From positions 682,001 to 746,000 of the forward strand of contig NC_014228.1 in assembly GCF_000252955.1 (NCBI RefSeq): a stretch of DNA of 64,000 nt, written 5' to 3'. The notes under the pieces are model-generated. The model did no database searches. It saw only the letters and a list, made by a program, of their open reading frames with translations, and was not told where the DNA came from. This document shows positions 42,241 to 51,233 of the stretch, one piece after another (within the stretch, counting starts at the first letter, position 1; every line of letters begins with the position of its first letter). A program made the position numbers and the translations under genes. The stretch comes from Xenorhabdus nematophila ATCC 19061. GTDB taxonomy: Bacteria > Pseudomonadota > Gammaproteobacteria > Enterobacterales > Enterobacteriaceae.

Positions 42241-43329
42241 GGATTAACCTATAATTAAATATGTGTAATATGTTGATTTTTAATGTATTTTTTATTTAAA
42301 AATAGATTAAATCTGCAATTCATAATGAATTAATAATTAAATTCATATTAACTTGCATATTCTATTCTTATTAATGTCCTTTTTGGGGTTGTAAACTGGA
42401 CAAAATATACCAAACTGTAAACATAATCCTACATAATATAACCTAAGTCAAATTTCATTACATACTAAAAATCATTCCGCTTAAGAATCTATAATATGTG
42501 AATTTTTTTTGTTAACAACATATTTTATTATACTGTAACAATATTGATGTTTAAAATTTATAAAATGATGCCAGTCAGATCCCATAAGTTCCCCCAGAAT
42601 TAACCCCCTAAAAACGTTACATATCTAAAATTAAATCCTACTTAATGTTTATCATTTGAATTATAAATCTAAACTAGACAGTTTGGTATAAAATGTTTCG
42701 TTTTTTGATAAAATTTTACCGATTTAACTTACATAAGTATATTTTATTGTTTTGGTGAGTTTTAACGGAAAATCTAAAGCATTATACTAACAATAGTAGC
42801 TATCGTCGTTTTTTCCACTGAATAGGTTTTTAATTGATCTGAATTTGACTTCACTCACATTTTTGAATTTTTCTAAAACAGAGAGTTTTTCATTGTTTAG
42901 CACAGCACATGAAACTTATTTTTTTATAAAACAAACTGATATATTTTGTGCGGTCAGGCCATTTTTATGGGATACCTCATGAGAATGGAAAAATGCTAAC
43001 TATTTCCACTCACGAATTGTATGTTTAATAAACAGATTAGTGAGGTGATGGGAATTTATCTCAACGACTTGGTGTATATTGCCGGTGTGTCGTTCATATG
43101 TTTAGCGGAAGAGTGCTCTGTCCATCACATCCTATCACTGTAAGACATGAAATATAAAGATTAAAAATATCAGTATCATAGGATGATATTTTCCTATGAA
43201 TTTATGCCATAGCTTTGTTGTAAGTGCTAATAATAGGCTATTAACTTGATGTTTTGCAGAAATATGAGATAACGATTAAAAGAATAGTGGCTGTAATGCT
43301 GAGTTTTATGGTTGATATTGATATATATA
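42241..43329. other. 1.1-kb AT-rich gene-free region
   Basis: No convincing gene on either strand. It contains 13-bp inverted repeats at 42405-42417 and 42678-42690 and ends at the left inverted repeat of an IS630 element. The composition resembles fimbrial control regions of Proteus-like bacteria. Confidence 0.5.
42405..42690. repeat. 286-bp segment bounded by perfect 13-bp inverted repeats (possible invertible element)
   Basis: TATACCAAACTGT at 42405-42417 and its exact reverse complement ACAGTTTGGTATA at 42678-42690. Size and spacing resemble the invertible fimbrial promoter switches of Proteus (mrp) and Photorhabdus (mad). No recombinase gene of the MrpI/FimB type is in the window. Confidence 0.5.
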
Positions 43330-44236
43330 GCAGAATCAATATAATCAGACATAAGTCACATGCTTTGTAAACAGCTCATCAATAGAGCATCTTTCTCGTC
43401 TTCTTGTTGTTTTTGTTTCAGCCCATTTGTTTTCGATAGGATTTAAATCTGGGCTGTAAGGCGGAATCCATTCCAACTGGCATCCGTGATCGGTTATCGC
43501 TTGTCGCGTGTCACCGCGTTTATGGAAAGGGGCATTATCCATCACAATCACTGTCCCCTTAGGGAGCTTCGGCAACAAATCTTGTGTCAGCCAGGCATGA
43601 AACACATTCGCATTAAGGGTTCCGGCAAACAAACTTAAGGTCACAAAGGTATTTTTAATGATAGCACCAATGGCATTAATACGGCCTTTGTGCTGCCAGT
43701 CATGTAAACCAAAACAGCGCGACCCTTTTAACGAATAGCCATGCGTACGTGGCATGGACTGCTCAAAGCCGCTTTCATCCAGATAAACAATCTGTTTGCC
43801 CGCCTGCTCATGATGGCGGATACGCTCGCCAAATACCTGACGCGCGTGTTCGTCAGCGGCGGGATGTTTGTGCGTTTTTTTTGACGGTTATTTTGAGTCG
43901 TTTCAGGGCGTAATGGATAGCCGATTGTGAGACACCCAGACGTTTTGCTCTTTCCCATTGATAATCATCGGGATAATTTTTGACATCGGCGATAAGTGTC
44001 TCATCACTGATTTTCGTGGGCGGCTTATCACGTGTCATACAGGGTTCTATTTTATTGCACCACCGAAACAGAGTGCGGATAGAGACCTCAAAGTGGTCGC
44101 GGGTTTGCTCGAATGTCAATGCATGCTTGTCTTTGTATGCCAGTACTCTTCTTCGAAAATCTAGACTGTAACCCATCTCAATTCTACCTTGTCATTGGAA
44201 TTTAGGTATTATGACATAGTATTATGATTCTGCTAT
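43330..44236 (-). mobile_element. IS630-family element with two-frame transposase
   Basis: Inverted repeats TAGCAGAATCAATATAATCA (left) and, reversed, TAGCAGAATCATAATACTAT (right), with flanking TA, enclose one transposase gene split over two frames. Confidence 0.8.
43345..44176 (-). CDS. IS630 transposase in two overlapping frames joined at an A8 run
   Basis: Frame one (MGYSLDFRRRVLAYKDKHAL to KITVKKNAQTSRR) carries the HTH half. The second frame continues KKTHKHPAADEHARQVFGER, YLDESGFEQSMPRTYGYSLK (first Asp), VIVMDNAPFHK (second Asp) and YSPDLNPIENKWAETK (Glu). The switch falls on eight consecutive A in the coding strand near 43876. Loss of one A, by transcription slippage or a +1 shift, gives a complete protein. 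Several IS630 elements are known to use such slippery runs, so this copy may be active. Confidence 0.7.
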
Positions 44237-44302
44237 ACGTAGGTATTAAGGTAGGGGGGGAAAGAAAATTATTCCCCCTAAATCAAAATGTAATAACTTC
44301 AC

Positions 44303-45535
44303 TTATTCTGTGGTTATCACGGGTGGCAACCAGCTCTTATATCCAAACGCCCGGCGCCCCAGAACAATCAGCACTATCCCTAAAATGAAAGCAAATACCA
44401 AAATGATCCCAATAATTTCCAATGGCCTGAAATAACTCGCTAAAAACGTTACAGCAACACCACTGGCCGGAACAGAAGACATATTGATTAATCCGATTAG
44501 GCCTGTTGTTTTCCCAAGGTGTTCCTGAGGAATTATCTGACTTCTGACGGATCGTAAATAAACACTGAATACACCATCAAAAGCCATCAATAACATATAA
44601 CCAACAAGGTATAGCGCGTAATACACAGACGCTGTCATTAACGTCCCGGCTAATATCATTGCACAAAAAGAGATTGTTCCTAATGTTGATAATCCAAAAC
44701 GTCTAACAAAACGGGGTACAAAGAAGAAAGCAACGATAGTGGCTATGGCTGCTGAAGATTGCAATATACCAAAATAACGCTCAGGCAGGCGAAATTCTTC
44801 AAGGATTACCGCGGCACTGACAACCAGGGCCGCACCGTATATCAGATTAACAACCCATGTTAATCCACACAAATGCAGAAGCACTTTATTTTTCCAAAGT
44901 ACTTTGGCCCCTTGCTTATTAGAATCAATCAATGATTTGAAACTGAGTTTATCTCCAACACTAACCTGACGTGATTTAAGAAAAAGATAATTAATCGCGG
45001 AAATAGCAAAAAGCGCGCCAGCAACAACCAATATTGTGTTAATGCCACCATACACAGCGATAATCGCCGCCAGAGTCGGTCCCAAAACTTGAGTAACTTG
45101 GTCAACGCCTTGAACCATAGACAGGGCTTTAGGTAATTATTCAGCCGGAATATTTCGGGGCAGGAGGGATTCTGTTGATACAAAATTAAGAACATAAGCA
45201 ACAGAGAGCAGAGCCATCATGGTTGCCAATGCAGGAAATGTTAATGTCGGCTCGAAAAAGAGCACTAAAAATACGATCAGCATTAATAATGCACGCCCGA
45301 TCTCAACATTAAAAAATATTGATCTAGGATTGACTCGATCGGCTATAAACCCGGATAAAGGGAAAAAGATCAGGCGCGGAACCCATTCAATAACAAATGC
45401 TAAAGAAGCGAACATTAATGAGCCTGTTACCTGCAATATGGTTAGTGGAACGGCGAAAAGTAAGAACTGATCGCATAGGGTTCCAAGAAAACGAGAAAAT
45501 ATAAAACGCTTCAAGCCAAATTCATTATTGTTCAT
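44303..45535 (-). pseudogene. MFS transporter with a single in-frame stop
   Basis: Two segments share one minus-strand frame and are separated only by TAA at 45137-45139. Segment one starts MNNNEFGLKRFIFSRFLGTL and ends RNIPAE; segment two continues LPKALSMVQGVDQVTQVLGP. Read through it is about 410 residues with 12 membrane segments, of the enterobactin-exporter/MFS_3-like type (SGFIADRVNPRSIFF loop). A CAA-to-TAA change would explain the stop. Position after the biosynthetic genes suggests it exported their product. Confidence 0.85.
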
Positions 45536-45680
45536 ATATCCACCTGATAGCTAATAGAGTCGTATTCACGACTCATAATTCATTGCTTAAAACTCAATAA
45601 TGATGATGAACATTGTCTGATGAAATTTCTTAATTAACACATAGACTTTATGAGTGATTGGATGTCCATTTTCACTAAAC

Positions 45681-45748
45681 ATCATAGGGTTAAATGATAA
45701 TTTGACTAGGTGTCTCGTATGCAAAAGAGTTGTGTATGATAAACAAAA
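45681..45748 (+). repeat. Diverged copy of the lysR promoter region
   Basis: The 68 bp align without gaps to 50099-50166, with about 80 percent identity and mostly transitions, including the start codon region (ATGATAAACAAAA versus ATGAAAAACAAAA). It is followed by a 28-codon frame (45736-45822) that looks like the ruined 5' end of a second LysR gene. Confidence 0.7.
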
Positions 45749-45935
45749 GAGTCTCAATAGGGCATTTATCCGAAGTGTCCCGCGCTATGCGGTTTTTCAT
45801 CATGGCAAAACGGAAAAAGTAAAAATGGGTATCGCACAATGATGAAACTTTATTTTCTATGAAATAAGAGAGTTACCTTTTATTCTTTGAGTTAAGAGCA
45901 AGTCTCTTTAATCAAAGTTGGTAACTCTCCTTTTT

Positions 45936-47324
45936 TCACATTAAAGTGTCAGATCGAGTCTGAGCGAAAACAAATAATGATTCTGAATATTGTTGAGTGA
46001 TATCAATATGTTCTTTGAACCCTATTGCGGGCGCACGATTTTTCCAGAAAAATTCAATCGATCCTTCCCTTGTTTTCCAAGAAATTAAGGGTTTTGAAAT
46101 ATCTAATGGTTTAGCCGTTATCTGCATATTGGTAATGTACTCAGGCAGTGATGAAGGAGAGATGACTTTCTCAATAATTCCTTCCTTTGCCTTAATAAAA
46201 GCAACGGCACTTAACCCTTTTGGTTCCACAGCCAATGCGTCAAGGGAAAGTTTATTCAGGTGGCTACGGACATGTAATTCATAGGGATTAATGCCATATG
46301 TTCGCTCAATGAGGTCCATGATAGTGTCTCCACCTGTTCGTGCACCCACTTCAATAATTTTTATATCCCCTTCGGGAGTAATTCGGGCTTCAAAATGAGC
46401 CATACCGAATTTAATGCCTAAGGCTTCACAGGCACGCGCGGCAATACTCCTTAACTCATGATTGTCACTATAGACTGATGGCATGCTATGCCCAATTTCT
46501 ACAAAATGGGGTTCGTCGCCTAAGTATTTATCAGTTACCGCTAATGCTTCATGATAATCTCCTTGATTTATGACTTCCACACTCACTTCTTGTACTGTTT
46601 CTATATATTCTTCAACCAGAAAAATATCTTCGGGAGCATGTGCTTCACCATTTAGTGAGATCACATCTTTTACGCATTGAGAAAAGGCTGCCTCGATATC
46701 CTCAGGCATTCCCAGAGAAGGCAGAAATTGGCCTTTACGGATTTTTTCTAACTGAGATTCGTCATGATAATAACGTTCAGTTAAAGGTGTTCTGATAACT
46801 CCTGGTGCAATAGCATTCACTCTGATGTTATATTTTCCATATTCCAGGGCGAGTTGTTTAGTGAGTCCTATTACAGCGTGTTTAGATGCAACATAAGCTG
46901 TACGATTGGGCTCGCCCAGTATTTCAGAAACCGATGCTATATTTATCACACTACCATTGAGTTTTTTTGTGATGATATTTTGGCAAAATGTTTTACCCGC
47001 CATAAAACTAGCGGTGACATTAACGGAAAAAACTTTCTCCCATAACGATAACGTTAATTCATTTATTGGGCAGATTTCCCGAGTACCTGCACAATTAACG
47101 AGTAAGTTTTTTTGATCACTATATTTAATATTGTTAAGTAAAGATTCCAGTTGATGATATTGAGTAATATCCAATTGATGATGTTTATAATTTTTATGTG
47201 AAAAGATATCTTCTTCAACTTGATCGATATCTTCAACATCATATCCATCATCAAGAAATTTTTGGGTTATTGCTTTACCTATACCACTGGAACTTCCGGT
47301 GACAATAATTTTTCCAGAATTCAT
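45936..47324 (-). CDS. Short-chain dehydrogenase fused to the C-terminal half of an ATP-grasp ligase
   Basis: A 462-residue protein. Residues 1-210 are an SDR: cofactor loop TGSSSGIG (9-16), NCAG (77-80), catalytic Ser131 and the Y144-x3-K148 pair in TAYVASKHA, ending in the usual GMPEDI. Residues from about 211 are the second half of an ATP-grasp enzyme: [40 protein letters not shown] with metal-binding acids, and a C-terminal LxxxA-type domain. The pre-ATP-grasp and the Lys/Gly-loop half are missing. Likely a gene fusion created by deletion between adjacent SDR and ligase genes, as found side by side in bacilysin-type loci. The SDR part may still work; the ligase part probably does not. Confidence 0.85.
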   Translation of the reverse strand: MNSGKIIVTGSSSGIGKAITQKFLDDGYDVEDIDQVEEDIFSHKNYKHHQLDITQYHQLESLLNNIKYSDQKNLLVNCAGTREICPINELTLSLWEKVFSVNVTASFMAGKTFCQNIITKKLNGSVINIASVSEILGEPNRTAYVASKHAVIGLTKQLALEYGKYNIRVNAIAPGVIRTPLTERYYHDESQLEKIRKGQFLPSLGMPEDIEAAFSQCVKDVISLNGEAHAPEDIFLVEEYIETVQEVSVEVINQGDYHEALAVTDKYLGDEPHFVEIGHSMPSVYSDNHELRSIAARACEALGIKFGMAHFEARITPEGDIKIIEVGARTGGDTIMDLIERTYGINPYELHVRSHLNKLSLDALAVEPKGLSAVAFIKAKEGIIEKVISPSSLPEYITNMQITAKPLDISKPLISWKTREGSIEFFWKNRAPAIGFKEHIDITQQYSESLFVFAQTRSDTLM

Positions 47325-47336
47325 TTTTATTACCCA

Positions 47337-48047
47337 TCAACATTTTTGGAATGTAACGAGGATGATATTTCTTGTTGCTATTTTCCCATGAATATTACAT
47401 CCAACAGGTGTAACAGCATGATATTTATCGTGGTTAACCACCAAAGTATCAAAAACGTTTTCTAAACGAAGTACTCTTTCAATTTTTTTAGGGGTACTTG
47501 CAATCAGACTGTCACCCCCTAACATATTGGAAGATGAAGCAATTAAGTGAACGAAAACAACATCTTCATCATCTTTATGTAACCAGACAGGAGAACTGTA
47601 CGCCGGTGAATCAAATGTTGCTTTATATCTGAAAAGATGAATGCCAAGAGTTAAGTTTTCTAGGTTACCAATTTTTCCATATTGCTCAACAAATGTAATA
47701 TCGTCCTTTAACAAAGATTGCAGAATGATATTTTCGGTTATATCGCTGGGTAAAAGTGGATAGTTTCGGACAATATCGCCTGTATCAGGGTTATACTCCT
47801 TTGTTTGTTTATATGGAGTGAAATGACCAAAAGTTAAAGTTCCATCTTCCAATCGCTTACATTGGGCATATCCCCGCCAGCGATTACCTATAGAATATGG
47901 ATCTAGTGTTAAGTCATTATAGGCGTTTTTTAATTTTTGTAGATGATCAAGTTCGATAAATTCATTCATTCCATCTAAATTTTTATAATAATGACTGGGA
48001 ATATAGGAATAACCTTCCGAAGAAAGATGTTTTATATAATTAATCAT
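47337..48047 (-). CDS. 2OG-Fe dioxygenase, PF10014-type (amino-acid hydroxylase-like)
   Basis: A 236-residue member of the family that includes Bacillus L-isoleucine dioxygenase. Visible: RWRGYAQCKRLEDGTLTF, the metal-binding HKD in VWLHKDDEDVVFVHLI, GGDSLIASTPKKIERVLRLE and the distal His in YHAVTPV, with a C-terminal Arg in KIATRNIILVTF for 2-oxoglutarate. These enzymes hydroxylate free aliphatic amino acids. Its stop is 12 bp before the start of the fusion gene. Confidence 0.82.
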   Translation of the reverse strand: MINYIKHLSSEGYSYIPSHYYKNLDGMNEFIELDHLQKLKNAYNDLTLDPYSIGNRWRGYAQCKRLEDGTLTFGHFTPYKQTKEYNPDTGDIVRNYPLLPSDITENIILQSLLKDDITFVEQYGKIGNLENLTLGIHLFRYKATFDSPAYSSPVWLHKDDEDVVFVHLIASSSNMLGGDSLIASTPKKIERVLRLENVFDTLVVNHDKYHAVTPVGCNIHGKIATRNIILVTFQKC

Positions 48048-48130
48048 TTTGATCTATTCCAAATTGGATTATAATTATTTGCGACCAATATATTAATTTT
48101 TTTAACTATTATAGACTGGATTATAGTTAT

Positions 48131-49030
48131 TTATGTCCAATATATGACTTTTTGATCACTTAATTTTCCTATAAAACGCCCGGCTGTTAATCTATGTCCT
48201 TGATTAACACTACTGACACCATGCAAATGGCAGGCATTCATAAAGTAGATATCACCAACATTTAATTTTACTGATAGATGTTCAATATCAGATAATAGTT
48301 CGGGTGGATAGGGATAACCGGTATTAGTCACGCCTAGCTGTTCTCTGCATTCATCATCGGGTGATAAATTCCAAATTTTCAGTTCACCGCCGCCTTGTGC
48401 TGCTTCTAAGCATACATTATATGCTGTTACTGTTTCAGCCGCCCCAATCTCAAAACTATCTATATCCGCAAATCTTAATTGAGCTTTATCCTCATGAGGC
48501 ATTAGAGATATGACGCCATTATCCAGCCATCTGCGAAACGTTGCGAAGCATGAAAATGAGTTTTTAAATCTTGCGGGACCAAAATGAATGCCATCTTGTA
48601 AAAATATCTTTTCCAACGTGTTATTAATAAATAGTTTTTCAATTTCAGGTTGAGTTGTATGGGAAAGTAAGTCTGAGATCTTTTGATTTATGGCATTGAC
48701 GTCTTTGGTGTATTCTTCCCCATTGCGGGAAAACTGCGTTGCACCAATTTGGTTGGTCAGAACAAAACCATCATCAGGACGATTGCCACCATTTTTATTC
48801 ACTTCGTTGTTAAAAGAAGAGGCAACGTTTGAGCATGTTTGTTTGTCGACATAATTACGAATGACATACAATACTTTACCTTTATGATTTCCATTTAAGA
48901 TGATGTTTTTTACAATATCAACATCTAAATTTCCATCTGTACATTCTAAATAGCCAAAGTTATCAACATGTTTCCCGGATAGAAAAATATTGTTATTGTT
49001 ATGATTTTTATTAGTTATAATTTTATTCAT
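48131..49030 (-). CDS. Second Fe(II)/2-oxoglutarate oxygenase
   Basis: A 299-residue protein. NYVDKQTCSNVASSFNNEVN and GGNRPDDGFVLTNQIGATQF form the N-terminal half. The facial triad appears as H-E-D in ISLMPHEDKAQLRFAD, and His in NACHLHGVSSVNQGHRLTAG with the 2OG-binding Arg soon after. It is unlike the PF10014 neighbour. The layout recalls free-amino-acid halogenase/hydroxylase enzymes of the BesD type, but halogenases have Gly or Ala in place of the Asp, and Asp is present here, so hydroxylation is more likely. Confidence 0.75.
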   Translation of the reverse strand: MNKIITNKNHNNNNIFLSGKHVDNFGYLECTDGNLDVDIVKNIILNGNHKGKVLYVIRNYVDKQTCSNVASSFNNEVNKNGGNRPDDGFVLTNQIGATQFSRNGEEYTKDVNAINQKISDLLSHTTQPEIEKLFINNTLEKIFLQDGIHFGPARFKNSFSCFATFRRWLDNGVISLMPHEDKAQLRFADIDSFEIGAAETVTAYNVCLEAAQGGGELKIWNLSPDDECREQLGVTNTGYPYPPELLSDIEHLSVKLNVGDIYFMNACHLHGVSSVNQGHRLTAGRFIGKLSDQKVIYWT

Positions 49031-49065
49031 GATATTTCCTTAATAACTTCAGGGTAAATAAAACA

Positions 49066-50037
49066 TTATATAAATAATGGAGAGTAGAGCATTCCTCCTT
49101 TCGACCAGGGCTTATTATCTTTTCTTTCTTGATTTAATATGGAGCTTTTTCCTAAATTACGTTCAAATATTTCGCCGTAGTTGCCAAGTTCACGAATTAT
49201 TTTATAAGTAAATTCCGTTTGTAAACCTAAGTTATTACAAAGCTCTTCTGAAGGTTTAAGGAATTTATTGATATATCCTGTAGATATATTGTATTTGTCA
49301 TTGACATTATTACGAGTTATACCTAAGTTTTCTGCTTCAATCAACGCTTTCATTATCCAACTGACTGAAGCGTGCCATTGTGGGTCATGTAAGGATACGG
49401 CGGGTGACATAGCTTCTAAAGAGATTCTATCTTTTAGAAAGAGATGTTTCTCTGGGGCTTCAAGTTGTATACGTTCTCCGGCAAGTAAATATGAATCTAA
49501 ACAATAAATATTGCATATGCCTTTTTGATAAGCTTCCCGTGCATCTTGAGGTGATTCAAAAAGCATGATGTTACAGTTTAATCCCAGCTCGGCAAAATAA
49601 CGTTCTAAATTTTCCTGGGTTGTGGAACCTCTCATCGCTGCAATCTCGCGTTTTTTTGTTGATCTGGCTTCTGATACGTTATTGATGAGATTATTCTCAT
49701 GAGTCATTAAAACTTCACCATCAAATAGCATTGGATGGGCAAAACTGACATTGTATTCAGATTCACTCTGGAAAGTTATACTTGAGTTGAAACATCCTAG
49801 ATCAATAATATTATCTTTTAATGCTTGAAAACGATTGCCTGATTGCAGAGGAATAAAGTTAATTTTTTTGCTGTTCCCTAAAACGGCTATTGCAACCGCC
49901 TTAGCTAAATCAATATCAAATCCTTCCCACTGAGAATTATAATTATCACGAAAAGATAACCCTCTGAAACCAAGACTGACCCCTGCATTTAATATATTAT
50001 GGGTTTTAATTCTTTGAATTACAGCACTTGTATTCAT
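49066..50037 (-). CDS. AapJ-type amino-acid-binding protein homologue without signal peptide
   Basis: A 323-residue periplasmic-binding-protein fold of the general L-amino-acid-binding (AapJ) family: NAGVSLGFRGLSFRDNYNSQ, WEGFDIDLAKAVAIAVLGN, RFQALKDNIIDLGCFNSSIT, AMRGSTTQENLERYFAELGL, and the family end ELGNYGEIFERNLG with WSKGGMLYSP. It begins directly with MNTSAVIQRIKTHNILNAGV: no hydrophobic export signal, so it should stay in the cytoplasm. The fold has been recruited for enzymes (cyclohexadienyl dehydratase) and sensors. First gene of the minus-strand cluster. Confidence 0.85.
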   Translation of the reverse strand: MNTSAVIQRIKTHNILNAGVSLGFRGLSFRDNYNSQWEGFDIDLAKAVAIAVLGNSKKINFIPLQSGNRFQALKDNIIDLGCFNSSITFQSESEYNVSFAHPMLFDGEVLMTHENNLINNVSEARSTKKREIAAMRGSTTQENLERYFAELGLNCNIMLFESPQDAREAYQKGICNIYCLDSYLLAGERIQLEAPEKHLFLKDRISLEAMSPAVSLHDPQWHASVSWIMKALIEAENLGITRNNVNDKYNISTGYINKFLKPSEELCNNLGLQTEFTYKIIRELGNYGEIFERNLGKSSILNQERKDNKPWSKGGMLYSPLFI

Positions 50038-50098
50038 AGCTAACCCTCAATTTTACACATTGATTCTTGTTAATAATTTTATGTATTCTTATTTGTTT

Positions 50099-50166
50099 AT
50101 CATAAGATTAAATGATAGTTTGACCAGATGCCTTATTTGCAAAAGACTTATGCATGAAAAACAAAA
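50099..50166 (+). promoter_or_regulatory. lysR promoter/operator region, repeated at 45681
   Basis: The 68 bp immediately upstream of and into the lysR start. The conserved copy near the MFS gene suggests it contains regulator-binding sequence (TTAAATGATAGTTTGACCAG). Confidence 0.45.
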
Positions 50167-51089
50167 ATGAATTGACGGGATTTATTCCTGCACTGCTTGT
50201 TTTCATTAAGACGGTTGAGACAGGAAGTTTTTCTGCAACAGCCCGGGCGATGTCGATGACACCATCATCTGTCAGCAGAATGATTGATCGTCTTGAAGCT
50301 CAACTAAACCAGCACCTCCTCATTCGTACAACACGTATGTTGCAGGTCACTGAATGTGGACAGGAAATATATCGCTATGCTTTGAACGTTATTTCTGCAA
50401 CGGATGATTTATTTGCACGAGCAGAGAATTTTAGTGATGTACCCAGTGGTATTTTACGGATAACCGCGCCAAACACGCTTGGAAAAATATTGCTTACTGT
50501 GTTTCTGCCTGTTTTTTTAATAAACTACCCTGATATTAATGTTGAGTTACTGCTTACTGATAATATTGTCAATATTGCACATGATCAGTTTGATTTAGCA
50601 TTGCGTATAACGGAATCACCACCAGAAAATATGGTCGCCAGAGCATTAATGCCGATTGAATATGTTTTTGTCTGTTCAGCGAATTATCATAAAGAACTCC
50701 CTGAAGATCCCTTTTTATTAAGTGAACACAACATTTTCTTCCCTGAAGAACGACAGATTCATGGCGGCTGGATTTTCAAGAATAAAGAACGCACCGAGCC
50801 TATTTTTTTAACGCCACGGTTGTTGATCAATAATAGTGATGCGATGTTAGATGCCATTCTTCAGGGAGTGGGCATTGCCCTAATGCCGACGTTTATTGCC
50901 AATAGTTATATTTCTGATGGTTTATTGATAAAAGTACTTCCTGAGTGGAAAATTGATAACCCATTTCCGCGCCAGGCTTATATCATTACCTTGCCACAGC
51001 GATTATTACCTCTGAAAACAAAAGTCTTTATTGAAGATTTTATGCAATGGTTGAAAAAACGAGAAAGTCATCAGAGAATATCGGGCTGA
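50154..51089 (+). CDS. LysR-family transcriptional regulator of the cluster
   Basis: A 311-residue LTTR: N-terminal wHTH LVFIKTVETGSFSATARAMS with SVSRMIDRLEAQLNQHLLIR, then the effector domain (GILRITAPNTLGKILLTVFL, DLALRITESPPENMVARALM). It resembles the CrgA/DmlR group. Divergent from the minus-strand cluster, 116 bp from its first gene, so it very likely controls it. Confidence 0.92.
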   Translation: MKNKNELTGFIPALLVFIKTVETGSFSATARAMSMTPSSVSRMIDRLEAQLNQHLLIRTTRMLQVTECGQEIYRYALNVISATDDLFARAENFSDVPSGILRITAPNTLGKILLTVFLPVFLINYPDINVELLLTDNIVNIAHDQFDLALRITESPPENMVARALMPIEYVFVCSANYHKELPEDPFLLSEHNIFFPEERQIHGGWIFKNKERTEPIFLTPRLLINNSDAMLDAILQGVGIALMPTFIANSYISDGLLIKVLPEWKIDNPFPRQAYIITLPQRLLPLKTKVFIEDFMQWLKKRESHQRISG

Positions 51090-51152
51090 TGATAGAAATC
51101 AGGGCTGATATCGTTATTTTGAGGGCTTTTGCGTGGGGTAATTGACGGGGAT

Positions 51153-51233
51153 GCAAAAAACAAAAGAAGCACTCCCTCAAAACGAGAAAGTGCTTCTTTA
51201 ACAACATGATCTAAGACTAGGATCAGTTCATGC
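51153..51233 (-). repeat. Second copy of the fis 3' end and terminator, inverted
   Basis: Positions 51180-51233 are the exact reverse complement of 10942-10995 (54 bp: the last fis codons, the intergene and half the terminator hairpin). The remainder to 51153 is a variant of the same terminator. On its right edge an integrase fragment begins at once. Confidence 0.93.

Noticed and set aside
48131..49030. Halogenase call for the second oxygenase
   Set aside because: The metal-binding Asp is present in the H-E-D motif; halogenases of this fold replace it with Gly or Ala to bind chloride.
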